Assembly: GCA_023457475.1 (NCBI GenBank)
Contig: JAEWLO010000493.1
Coordinates: 1-7,947 of the forward strand
Reading direction: 5' to 3'
Source: Pseudomonadota bacterium
Lineage (GTDB): Bacteria > Pseudomonadota > Gammaproteobacteria > Xanthomonadales > Xanthomonadaceae
DNA length: 7,947 nucleotides
Part shown: in pieces, positions 1 through 6,989 of the stretch
Layout: every line of letters starts with the position of its first letter
Position numbering within the stretch: the first letter of the stretch is position 1
Position numbers and translations under genes: made by a program
The notes under the pieces: model-generated
Seen by the model: the letters and a program-made list of their open reading frames with translations, nothing else
Database searches by the model: none
Told to the model about the DNA's origin: nothing

Positions 1-16
1 GAACAGACCCAGCGCC

Positions 17-39
17 AGCCACGCAGGGCGTGGCTCTAC
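17..39 (-). repeat. SMAG-type REP element (GTAG plus stem-loop)
   Basis: Read on the minus strand, this is GTAG followed by AGCCACGC, a CCT loop and GCGTGGCT, a perfect 8-bp stem with a 3-base loop. A GTAG head followed by a short imperfect or perfect palindrome is the signature of the SMAG family of repetitive extragenic palindromes of Stenotrophomonas maltophilia, which are mobilised by REP-associated tyrosine transposases (RAYTs). It sits between genes, as these elements normally do, and ends exactly where the Cre-tag begins. The hairpin may stabilise or end a transcript arriving from the left. No RAYT gene is in the window. The family assignment is from memory of the consensus, but the palindrome itself is certain. 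Confidence 0.75.
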
Positions 40-55
40 TTCACATTCACTTCAA
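40..55 (+). promoter_or_regulatory. Cre-tag operator (CreB binding site) upstream of creD
   Basis: The bases are TTCAC, a six-base spacer, then TTCAA. The CreB (BlrA) response-regulator operator is a direct repeat, TTCAC-N6-TTCAC, so this site matches nine of ten fixed positions with the correct spacing. The spacer itself contains TTCAC (46-50), giving an overlapping second register with a poorer right half. The site lies 66 bases upstream of the chosen creD start, where an activator site would be expected, and creD is the classic CreBC target. No good -10 or -35 hexamer is visible between 56 and 110, which fits an activator-dependent promoter. Direct CreB binding is inferred. Confidence 0.7.
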
Positions 56-110
56 ATTCGGCTCAAACCCTCCACACCGGCGGCAGCGACCCTGACACCC
101 TCCCAAACCT

Positions 111-118
111 GAGGAAGG
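111..118 (+). promoter_or_regulatory. Ribosome binding site of creD
   Basis: GAGGAAGG is purine-rich. Its GAGG lies seven bases before ATG 122, a normal Shine-Dalgarno spacing. The in-frame GTG at 119 directly follows the same purine run and leaves no usable spacing. The site therefore favours ATG 122 over GTG 119 as the creD start. Confidence 0.55.
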
Positions 119-121
119 GTG

Positions 122-1447
122 ATGAAATCCTTGAACATGCTGTTGCGGTTCGCCATCGTCGGCGGATTGATCCTGCTGCTGTTGATTCCGCTGCTGATGA
201 TCCGAGGGGTCATCAGCGAGCGTGAGGCATACCGCGACGAGGCGTATGTACGGGTAGCGCAGAGCCGCGCCGGCGCGCAGACCTTGACCGGGCCCATCCG
301 CGTGGTGCCGTGGCGCGAGACGCGTCAGGTGGAAACCGTCGATGCGGCTGGCGTGAAGAAGACCGAAACCCAGGTAGAGGAGAGCTACTGGCTGCAGATG
401 CCATCCTCGCTGGTGGTGGAGGGCAGCATGCAGCCGGACGAACGCCGGGTCGGCCTGTTCCGGGTGCCGGTTTACAGCTGGAAGGCCATGGTGAAGGCAC
501 GGTTCGATACCGACGATTACCCGATCCGGGCCGGGCGGGTGTACGGCCAGCCTTACCTGGTGGTCGGCATCGCCGATGTCCGCGGGCTGGTCGGCTCGCC
601 CGCGCTGAAGGTCGATGGCCAGGCCAGGATGCTGCAGCCTGGCGTGGGCGAAGTGGCTGCCATCGGCAAGGGCCTGCATGTTCCCGTGGATGGATTTGCC
701 GATACCGCCGGCGGCACGCTTGCTGCCAGCAGCGTCGAGCTGGGACTGACGCTGGATGGCACCCGTTCGCTGGCCGTCGTGCCGGTCGGCGACGACAGCC
801 GCATCGCGATCGACTCGCCCTGGCCGCATCCGCTGTTCGGCGGCAGCTTCCTTCCCAACGAGCGCCGCATCGACGCACAGGGCTTCCAGGCGCAGTGGGC
901 GGTGTCGTCGCTGGCCTCCGAGGCCCAGCGCCAACTGCGCGCCGGCGGTGACTCCAGCGCCGAAACGGTGAGCGTGGAACTGGTCACCCCGGTGGACATC
1001 TACACCCAGGCCGATCGCGCCAGCAAGTACGGCATCCTGTTCATCCTGCTCACCTTTGTCGGCTTCATCCTGTTCGAGCTGATCAAAGGACTGCGCATCC
1101 ACCCGCTGCAGTACCTGATGGTCGGCCTGGCCCTGGCGATCTTCTTCCTGCTGCTGCTCAGTCTGTCCGAGCACATCCCGTTCTGGGTGGCGTATGCGGT
1201 GTCGGCAGCGGCCTGCATCGGACTGCAGGCGGTGTATCTGTCGGGCGTGCTGCGCAGCCGCCTGCGTGGGTTGGGCTTCGCCGGGATGCTCACCGTTCTG
1301 TACGGGGCCCTGTACGGCCTGCTGGTGTCGGAAAACAACGCATTGCTGATGGGCTCGCTGCTGCTGTTCGGGGTACTGGCGGGTGCGATGTGGATTACCC
1401 GCCGCATCGACTGGTACGACCTGGGCACCGTCGCGCAGCAGGACTGA
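122..1447 (+). CDS. creD: CreD family inner-membrane protein
   Basis: CreD is an inner-membrane protein of the CreBC regulon, linked in Stenotrophomonas, Pseudomonas and Aeromonas to cell-envelope integrity and the response to beta-lactams; its biochemical activity is unknown. The 441-residue product is close to the roughly 450 residues usual for the family. One hydrophobic helix (7-27) precedes a periplasmic domain (about 28-303) that begins with the family-like GPIRVVPW stretch. Five more helices lie at about 304-322, 329-349, 354-377, 384-402 and 407-425. The blocks HPLQYLMVGLAL and LLSLSEHIPFW (about 327-355) are the most recognisable family signatures. ATG 122 is chosen over GTG 119 because of the Shine-Dalgarno spacing. 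The Cre-tag upstream indicates control by CreB. creB and creC are not in the window, so this copy appears to have its own promoter instead of being the last gene of a tight creABCD operon, although only 121 bases are visible upstream. Confidence 0.93.
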   Translation: MKSLNMLLRFAIVGGLILLLLIPLLMIRGVISEREAYRDEAYVRVAQSRAGAQTLTGPIRVVPWRETRQVETVDAAGVKKTETQVEESYWLQMPSSLVVEGSMQPDERRVGLFRVPVYSWKAMVKARFDTDDYPIRAGRVYGQPYLVVGIADVRGLVGSPALKVDGQARMLQPGVGEVAAIGKGLHVPVDGFADTAGGTLAASSVELGLTLDGTRSLAVVPVGDDSRIAIDSPWPHPLFGGSFLPNERRIDAQGFQAQWAVSSLASEAQRQLRAGGDSSAETVSVELVTPVDIYTQADRASKYGILFILLTFVGFILFELIKGLRIHPLQYLMVGLALAIFFLLLLSLSEHIPFWVAYAVSAAACIGLQAVYLSGVLRSRLRGLGFAGMLTVLYGALYGLLVSENNALLMGSLLLFGVLAGAMWITRRIDWYDLGTVAQQD

Positions 1448-1489
1448 CCGCGCAGCAACGTCGCGAATGACCATGCCCGTGTCGCGTCC

Positions 1490-1512
1490 CTCCTGCTGCC
1501 GCAAGGCGGGAG
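1490..1512 (+). terminator. Weak hairpin after creD, possible terminator
   Basis: CTCCTGC (1490-1496) can pair with GCGGGAG (1506-1512), seven pairs including one G-T, around a nine-base loop. It starts 43 bases after the creD stop codon. No T-run follows, so it is not a canonical intrinsic terminator. It could be a 3' end-stabilising structure or chance pairing in GC-rich DNA. The rest of the 1448-1567 gap shows no open frame of interest and no convincing promoter hexamers. Confidence 0.22.
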
Positions 1513-1567
1513 TGGCGCGGCGCGGGAAAATCGCTACGGTGCGCGTTTTCGGCCCCCGGTTCCGGAC

Positions 1568-4500
1568 ATGACCCACTCGACTGAGGTTCGCGCTGGCAGT
1601 TCCCGTTCCTGTCTTCCCCCGCGGCCGATCCCTGTGCCGCTTCGGGGCACCTTGCCGCCGCCTGCGTTGGATCGCATGGACAACCGTCCGTCTATCCCGG
1701 ATGCGCCATCAGCGCTGTCCGTGAGCGAGCAGGCCCTGCTCGACGCGATCGCCGCTACCGGTGCACCGGAAGCCCGGGCACTGTGTGCGTTGCTGAAGGA
1801 TTGCTGGAAAACCACGTCGGATCCGCTGCAACGCGACGCCATCAGCGCGCGGTACGCGGCGGCGCTGGCGGCGCGCCACCAGGCCGACGCACTGCCGCTC
1901 GCGCTGGGTCTGGAAACCCTGCGCAGCGGACTGGATCGCACGGCGTGGGAAACGCTGTCGCGCGCATTGCCCGGGGTGGCCGCCGTGGCCGCGCTGGTGC
2001 AGCTGGCAGGCAACGGCGGCTGGCGGCGGATCAGCACTGCCTTGCCGGCGCTGGCAACGACACTGCCGCCGTTGCGCAGCCATGCCCAGCTGGACCAGAT
2101 GATTCGTGCGCTGCCCGAAGCGCTGCACGACAGCCTGGCCGTTCTGCATGCCTGGGTGCGTGATGCGGATGCGACGCTGGTTCCGACGTTGCGGGTCTCC
2201 CCGCTCGCGGCGATCGCGGTCGCCGCTTTGCTGTGGCAGGTGCAGCGCGCCTTGCCGGCACCGCGCGCGGCCCTGCCGGGGATCGCCGGATGGATCGTCA
2301 CCCTGCCGCATTGCTGGCAGCGGCTGGCCGGCCTCAACCGGGTCGCCGGTGCGCTGTTGGCTCCGGTACAGCGCGCGCCGATGCCGCGTCTGCTCACCCA
2401 CGTCCGCGCGGGAGGGCCGGGCATCGTGCCGGCACCGCCGCACCCGCCGCAGCCCGTGTCGACCTCTGCCGCTTCGCGTCCGGGCGACCACGCCCTGATG
2501 TCGTTGGCGGGCGGGATGGTGGTGTCGGGTCTGGCGATGATCCGTCAGGGGTGGCGCTATCTGCATACGGTGGCGACGGATCCCGCCGATGCAGCGCCCG
2601 ATCCTGGAGGCGACGAAGCCGGTGCGATCGCGCCGGTGATCACACTGCTGGACGACATCGTCGACGTCGACGGCGGTGGCACGATATGGGAAGACCTGTA
2701 CGCGCGTGTGCACGCGGCGGCAGACACCGATCCCCAGGCGCTGGCGGCGCTGGTGCAGGACCGGTTGCTGGCCAACGACGTGGCCGAGGCGGTGCTGGTC
2801 CATCTGCCGGACGTGGCCGAAGAGACACCCGTCGCAACCGCGGAAGGGCACCGCGTGCGGCGCTCGCCGGTGATCGATCATGTGCCGGATGTGCGCGGGC
2901 GAGGATCGCGCGTGGAGCTCGGCACGGCAACGCGGGAGCAGCTCAACGTCACCAGCCACCGCCTGGCGGTGGCGGTGCAGGCCCTGCCCAGCGCCCCCCT
3001 GCATCCTGAGGATGTGCTGGTAGGCAGTCAGGCAGGTATCGACCTGCCGATGGCCCGCCTGCAGCTGCGCCGATGGATGACGCATACGGCCAACACCACG
3101 GCCGTTGACCAGCAGAAGGCGCTGGCCAGGGCGTTGCAGGATCTGGCCTATTCGGATGCGCGCCTGTTGCAGGTCGATGCCTGGGTGCCGCGCCTGGACG
3201 CCAGCATCGAAGCCGACCTGACCCAGCACCTCCGGCAGGTCACCAACCACACCGTGCCGCCGTCCGCCATCTACCTCAACACCTATACCCGCTACCCGGC
3301 CTGGCCGGCATGGGAAGCCAGTCTCCCGGCGCCGGATCCCAGATTGTTCGAGCTGTACCGTCGGTTTCCCAACACCACCCGTATACGGTCGGGTCGGGTC
3401 AGTTCGTACTCGCTGGTGGAGGCCGCGGTGAATCCGCCGAGAACGGGCCCGGCGAGCGCGCTTTACTACCGTGGGGATGCCGACGCGGGCTTTCCTGCCG
3501 AGGAATGCAACCTGGTGACCCTCGCACAGTTCAACCAGGCCAATGCCAACCGCACGGACACGTACGCACCGATCTTCCGGCAGCGGCTCGATGCGTTCAT
3601 CGCTTCGAGCCGTGCCGGCAGCGCGCCCGAGCGCGACGCATACGTGGACGCCATGCGGCGCCGGCTGCGCGGCACCGCGACATTGTTGACGGCGAGCGGA
3701 CAACTCGACGCTGCCAGCGGCTGGCTCTTGAAAACGCTGGAGGAGCATCCCACCCGCTTTGGCGCAGGCAATGACACCCTGGGCCGCGCGCTGGCGCTGC
3801 CGGGCCAGGACATCCGCGTCAACGCGGTGCTGGCTGCGCCCGCGAGCGGTGGCGAGGTAGCGCTGCACGGCATGCTGTTGCTGGAATCGCTGCCTTCGCC
3901 TGAGCGACCGCAGGGGGCGGTGGTGGTGCTGTGCCCAACACGGTCGCCGTTGCTGCAGTCATTCCCATCACGCGGCGAGGCCCTGCGCCAGATCCGAGAG
4001 GAGGTCCGTGGGCAGCTGCACCGCTGGGTTGCGACGCATGCGCACAGGCATTGGGGCGCGGGCAGCGTGCCGGTGAAGGTGGGGGCGGCCATCGATGACG
4101 ACCTGCTGCAGGCCCTGTTCTTCCAGCAGCTGGCACTGCGCAGCGAGCAGCTGCATCACCCGGGCAACGCGACCGCCGCCGAAGTGCGCCGCGACTACGT
4201 CGGCCTGGAGCAGAGGCTGCGGACGCTGCCGTTGCCCGTGGCGCTGCCGACGCTGGAAGCGGCGCACGAATGCGCCGCTGCGGCGTTGCCGCAGTCCTAT
4301 GATCTGGCAGGTGCGCACTGGCTGGCGCATGCGGGACTGCCCTCGCGGGGAGTGCTGCGCAATCCGGGCGTGGCCGGCGCGCAGTGGTTGAAACGGCTCA
4401 AGGACATCCGCAGCGACATCGAGCACGATTTTCCGCTGCCGCTCCGCTTTGCGGCCGGCGTGCTGGAGCAGGCGGTGCTCAACCAGACCGGCGTGGCCAT

Positions 4501-6979
4501 CGACACCCGCGCGCATTACCTGGTGCGGTTCTCCGGTGGCACGCCCAGCCAGGAGGCGGCCAGTGGCTTCGTTCACACCGCACCGCAGAAGGTGGGTAGC
4601 TGCCTGATGGTGGAATGCGCGTTCGACAAGGCCGAGGACTACCCCGATGGCGACGTCGGGAGCCATGAGCTGGGACTGTATGCCTCTGACAACAGCACCC
4701 TGTTCGACGCGGAGACCGAAGTCGACGGCCTGTTGCCGGGGCAGTTCATCACCGCCGTGCGCAGCCTGGACCTGCGCAGTGACTATCGTACGGCGGTGGA
4801 GGCCTTCTGGGCGCAGCATCGCAGCGCCGTGAAGACCAGCCTGCGCGGTATCTACCTGTTCGCGGCCTGGCAGCAGTACGCCGAGGGGTCGCTGTCCGAA
4901 GGCGGGTTGCAGCGGGTGCTGGCGGCCACGGGCTACATGGTGGCGCACCAGGCCGAGGACCTGGAGTTTGAATGCCACGCTGCCGACGGCACCCGGATCA
5001 GCTGGGTGAGCCTGTACGGCACCCGATCGACGCTGCTGCGGATCGATCATGCGCAGCGTCCGGAGGTCGTGTTGTACGCGCCCGGCGATGCCACGCCGTT
5101 CCGCGAGTTCAGCGATGCCGCGCAGTTGTCGGGCTGGTTGACCCGGGTGGCAACCAGCGAAGACGGACGTCGCTGGCTGGAGAGCGCGTTCGACCTGGCC
5201 GAGCTTCAGGACGGCTGGTTCTCCAACGGCGTGGACACCACCCTGGGCAAGGCGCACGGGGATCTGTTCCAGGGCAACCGCTCGGCGCTGGCCATCGACG
5301 GCGACGATCTGTTCGAAGCGCTTGCCACGCGTCAGCAGGCGCGCACGCTGCGCGACGGCGACACGCTGTTCGCCTCGAACTGGGAGGTATGGCGCAGCAT
5401 GGCGCTGCGCCGGCTCAATGTCTTCAACGCCGTGGTGGGCATCGGCAGCCTGGTGCTGCCGCCTCTGCTGCCGGTGGTGGAAGTGGGGTCGTTCGTGCAG
5501 CTGGGCCTCGGGCTGCAGGAAAGCATCTACGGGCGGACAGATGAAGAGCGGCACGACGGGGCGGTGGATGCGGCCTGGGGCGCGTTCGGACTGGTGCTTT
5601 CGGTCCCGTTCGGCATGGTTCGTTTCGGGGCGCTGTGCGGCGGGGAAGGGCTTCGCGTGGAGCCGGCAGTGCAGGCGGCGGTCGAGACGCTGGAACTGGA
5701 TCCGCTGCGCACGCTCAGCGCCCGCTACGCGCAGCCCGAGTCGGTGGTGGTCGATGGCGCGCGCCCGGCCGACAACGGTATCCACCACTATCTGGACCGG
5801 CATTTCATCCGCCAGTCCGGCAATGTTTACGAGGTGACCTTCGACGATGTGAACCGCACCTGGCGGTTGAAGTCGCCGAATACGGCCAACCAGTACCTCA
5901 ATCCGGTGCGGCTCAACGCGGAGGGGGTGTGGGAGCCGCACACCGACGTGGGCCTGGCGGGCGGAGGGCGCGGTTCGGATTCGGCGATCGAACGCACCAA
6001 TTTCATGTACCGCGGCGCGCTGAATTCGCATGTCGAGCGCATGCGTTCGACCCAGTCGCTGGACAGCATCAGCTCCGATTTCCGCTGGGGTATGTCCCAT
6101 TGGCAGCGGGTGGTGCTGCCCGAAGAGATACGCCGGTTGAATTCGCTGCAAGGACTGAAGGAGCTGTTCGTGAAGGGCCCGCTGGACCCGATCCAGCGGG
6201 GGGCGCTGGCGGTGGTCATCGCCAAGGTCGAGCAGACGATGCAGCTCGAGCATGACCTGCGCGTGGAGCAGGCCGTCCAGCTGGCGGTGGACGCGCACGG
6301 CGGTTACGTCTATCCGCTGTCCACGACGCTGCTGGAGCCTGCCGGCAGGCCGGCACTGGACGCCGGCAGCCGCCAGACCATGGGCTGGTGCACCGGCATT
6401 TCGCGACTGATGGCGACCGCGATCCCCGGGGGCGAGCAGGCGGCGATGATCAAGAACCTGCGCGTGGCCATGCGACGCCCCGGTGAAGGCATGGGCGCTG
6501 AGGTGATGGCGCACATCCGCGATGCGCAGGGGGTTGCGCTGCCTGCCGGCACGGTCTCGGCCGCGGCCCCGATCGAGTATGGCGACGTGGGGCGGTTTCT
6601 GGGAGGGAGCAGGAAGAACGCGCAGTTCTTCCTGACCGGTTCCCGTCACCACATGCTGGTGGCGGTGAACGTGCAGCCCAACGGCAGCAAGGTCTTCGAG
6701 CTGCTGGATTCCAACCTCGGCTTCATGCGCTTCTACACGCAGTCGCAGTTCGACAGCTGCGTGCGCTACCTGTTCGGGTCCCGCTACTTCAGTGCGATGC
6801 CCTGGAGCACGCGCCAGATCGGCCGCGAGACGCTGGCGGAGATGTACGGGGCCACGCGGGCGACCGAGCAGAGCTCGGCCAGCCAGTTCATGATCCGACA
6901 GGTCGACCCGGAAAAACTGCGCGCCCTGGGGCGGAGGCGGGGCTGGGACCGCCTGCTGGAGGACATCCCGGCGCGCTGA
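1568..6979 (+). CDS. Giant toxin-like protein: ToxA_N/DUF6543-type modules and C-terminal C58-like cysteine protease domain
   Basis: This uninterrupted frame encodes up to 1803 residues and is probably a secreted effector or toxin. Residues 1-330 are Ala/Leu-rich helical sequence with short hydrophobic stretches (212-223, 309-325) and a Pro-rich linker (288-296). Residues about 560-1290 resemble dermonecrotic-toxin-like (ToxA_N/DUF6543) proteins, with marks such as AFWAQH (1079-1084) and VVLYAPGDATPFREF (1167-1181), apparently in two copies. A hydrophobic segment (about 1285-1317 and 1338-1357) could insert into membranes. A small NVYEV...RTWRLKSP / PVRLNAEGVW region (1419-1455) follows. The C-terminus has MGWCTG (Cys1608), HHM (His1695) and LLDSNLG (Asp1714), a papain-like triad as in YopT/AvrPphB. 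There is no signal peptide, so delivery is unknown. The start is uncertain: ATG 1568 lacks a clear Shine-Dalgarno, and ATG 1676 (residue 37) would remove a Pro/Arg-rich leader. Adjacent secretion and immunity genes are absent. Catalysis could be proteolysis, deamidation or acyl transfer. The frame is certain and the family is inferred by eye. Confidence 0.8.
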   Translation: MTHSTEVRAGSSRSCLPPRPIPVPLRGTLPPPALDRMDNRPSIPDAPSALSVSEQALLDAIAATGAPEARALCALLKDCWKTTSDPLQRDAISARYAAALAARHQADALPLALGLETLRSGLDRTAWETLSRALPGVAAVAALVQLAGNGGWRRISTALPALATTLPPLRSHAQLDQMIRALPEALHDSLAVLHAWVRDADATLVPTLRVSPLAAIAVAALLWQVQRALPAPRAALPGIAGWIVTLPHCWQRLAGLNRVAGALLAPVQRAPMPRLLTHVRAGGPGIVPAPPHPPQPVSTSAASRPGDHALMSLAGGMVVSGLAMIRQGWRYLHTVATDPADAAPDPGGDEAGAIAPVITLLDDIVDVDGGGTIWEDLYARVHAAADTDPQALAALVQDRLLANDVAEAVLVHLPDVAEETPVATAEGHRVRRSPVIDHVPDVRGRGSRVELGTATREQLNVTSHRLAVAVQALPSAPLHPEDVLVGSQAGIDLPMARLQLRRWMTHTANTTAVDQQKALARALQDLAYSDARLLQVDAWVPRLDASIEADLTQHLRQVTNHTVPPSAIYLNTYTRYPAWPAWEASLPAPDPRLFELYRRFPNTTRIRSGRVSSYSLVEAAVNPPRTGPASALYYRGDADAGFPAEECNLVTLAQFNQANANRTDTYAPIFRQRLDAFIASSRAGSAPERDAYVDAMRRRLRGTATLLTASGQLDAASGWLLKTLEEHPTRFGAGNDTLGRALALPGQDIRVNAVLAAPASGGEVALHGMLLLESLPSPERPQGAVVVLCPTRSPLLQSFPSRGEALRQIREEVRGQLHRWVATHAHRHWGAGSVPVKVGAAIDDDLLQALFFQQLALRSEQLHHPGNATAAEVRRDYVGLEQRLRTLPLPVALPTLEAAHECAAAALPQSYDLAGAHWLAHAGLPSRGVLRNPGVAGAQWLKRLKDIRSDIEHDFPLPLRFAAGVLEQAVLNQTGVAIDTRAHYLVRFSGGTPSQEAASGFVHTAPQKVGSCLMVECAFDKAEDYPDGDVGSHELGLYASDNSTLFDAETEVDGLLPGQFITAVRSLDLRSDYRTAVEAFWAQHRSAVKTSLRGIYLFAAWQQYAEGSLSEGGLQRVLAATGYMVAHQAEDLEFECHAADGTRISWVSLYGTRSTLLRIDHAQRPEVVLYAPGDATPFREFSDAAQLSGWLTRVATSEDGRRWLESAFDLAELQDGWFSNGVDTTLGKAHGDLFQGNRSALAIDGDDLFEALATRQQARTLRDGDTLFASNWEVWRSMALRRLNVFNAVVGIGSLVLPPLLPVVEVGSFVQLGLGLQESIYGRTDEERHDGAVDAAWGAFGLVLSVPFGMVRFGALCGGEGLRVEPAVQAAVETLELDPLRTLSARYAQPESVVVDGARPADNGIHHYLDRHFIRQSGNVYEVTFDDVNRTWRLKSPNTANQYLNPVRLNAEGVWEPHTDVGLAGGGRGSDSAIERTNFMYRGALNSHVERMRSTQSLDSISSDFRWGMSHWQRVVLPEEIRRLNSLQGLKELFVKGPLDPIQRGALAVVIAKVEQTMQLEHDLRVEQAVQLAVDAHGGYVYPLSTTLLEPAGRPALDAGSRQTMGWCTGISRLMATAIPGGEQAAMIKNLRVAMRRPGEGMGAEVMAHIRDAQGVALPAGTVSAAAPIEYGDVGRFLGGSRKNAQFFLTGSRHHMLVAVNVQPNGSKVFELLDSNLGFMRFYTQSQFDSCVRYLFGSRYFSAMPWSTRQIGRETLAEMYGATRATEQSSASQFMIRQVDPEKLRALGRRRGWDRLLEDIPAR
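3245..4237 (+). repeat. Protein-level repeat, copy 1 of the ToxA_N-like module (residues about 560-890)
   Basis: This stretch appears to be the first of two diverged copies of one module in the giant protein. Landmarks that line up with copy 2 are Ile568, Val617-Glu618, Leu632-Tyr633, Gln654-Phe655, Ala676-Phe677, LRG at 700-702, Gly711 with Leu713, VVVLCP (785-790) and AID (841-843) followed by Ala849-Leu850. Copy 1 lacks the Trp of the FW..H signature and has less typical residues, so it may be a degenerate structural copy. The alignment was made by eye and its borders are approximate. Confidence 0.42.
4475..5437 (+). repeat. Protein-level repeat, copy 2 of the ToxA_N-like module (residues about 970-1290)
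   Basis: This is the more canonical copy. Landmarks matching copy 1 are Ile978, Val1015-Glu1016, Leu1037-Tyr1038, Gln1059-Phe1060, Ala1079-Phe1080, LRG at 1092-1094, Gly1107 with Leu1109, VVLYAP (1167-1172) and AID (1242-1244) followed by Ala1251-Leu1252. Most offsets from copy 1 fall between 392 and 410 residues. The FWAQH block, the following helix ending in GSLS, and the LYAPGD...PFREF strand-turn are the features that recall the dermonecrotic-toxin N-terminal family. It leads straight into the hydrophobic segment at about 1285-1357. Confidence 0.5.
6365..6907 (+). other. C58 (YopT/AvrPphB)-like cysteine protease domain within the giant protein
   Basis: Within residues about 1600-1780, a Gly-x-Cys-x-Gly turn (Cys1608, in MGWCTG) opens a helix. 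An HHM block (His1694-His1695) starts a hydrophobic strand (MLVAV). Nineteen residues later LLDSNLGFMRF supplies Asp1714, ending with an aromatic strand and the helix QFDSCVRYLF. C58 proteases show the same order: Cys at the head of a helix, His on a strand and, 15-16 residues later, Asp in a D-x-N-x-G turn. The Cys-His gap here is 87, shorter than about 115-120 in AvrPphB and YopT and longer than about 40 in the Pasteurella multocida toxin deamidase domain. Catalytic chemistry and substrate cannot be read from the sequence. Confidence 0.55.
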
Positions 6980-6989
6980 CGGGTAAAAT
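6960..6989 (+). promoter_or_regulatory. Predicted sigma70-type promoter for gltX
   Basis: TAAAAT (6984-6989) matches five of six bases of the -10 consensus. AGGACA (6960-6965) matches four of six bases of the -35 consensus, and the spacer is 18 bases. Transcription would begin near 6996 and leave a leader of about 29 bases before gltX. The -35 and most of the spacer lie inside the last codons of the toxin-like gene, whose stop codon is at 6977-6979. No hairpin-plus-T-run terminator lies between the two genes, so read-through from upstream is also possible. Confidence 0.5.

Noticed and set aside
93..97. TGACA in the creD leader as a -35 element
   Set aside because: A matching -10 would fall on the ribosome binding site and start codon, leaving no room for a transcript start upstream of creD.
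1526..1540. GAAAAT and TACGGT as possible -10 elements for the giant gene
   Set aside because: Each matches only three or four consensus bases and neither has a -35-like hexamer at a suitable distance, so no promoter can be assigned in the gap after creD.
47..1576. Open frame of 509 codons on the minus strand opposite creD
   Set aside because: It is a shadow of creD: the composition is low-complexity Gln/His/Arg, and it overlaps both the Cre-tag region and the intergenic gap. creD on the other strand matches a known family throughout.
5033..5053. LLRIDHA at residues 1156-1162, reminiscent of the GLxRIDHV motif of Xanthomonadales type IV secretion effectors (XVIPCD)
   Set aside because: That domain is always at the extreme C-terminus with further motifs and a Gln-rich tail. 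Here the match lies mid-protein inside the ToxA_N-like module, and the real C-terminus shows none of these marks.
3968..6652. Open frame of 894 codons on the minus strand inside the giant gene, and another of 719 codons at 1709-3868
   Set aside because: Long antisense frames are expected opposite a GC-rich gene with G/C at third positions. Their translations are rich in Arg, His, Gln and Pro with no recognisable motif, whereas the plus-strand product has coherent domains.
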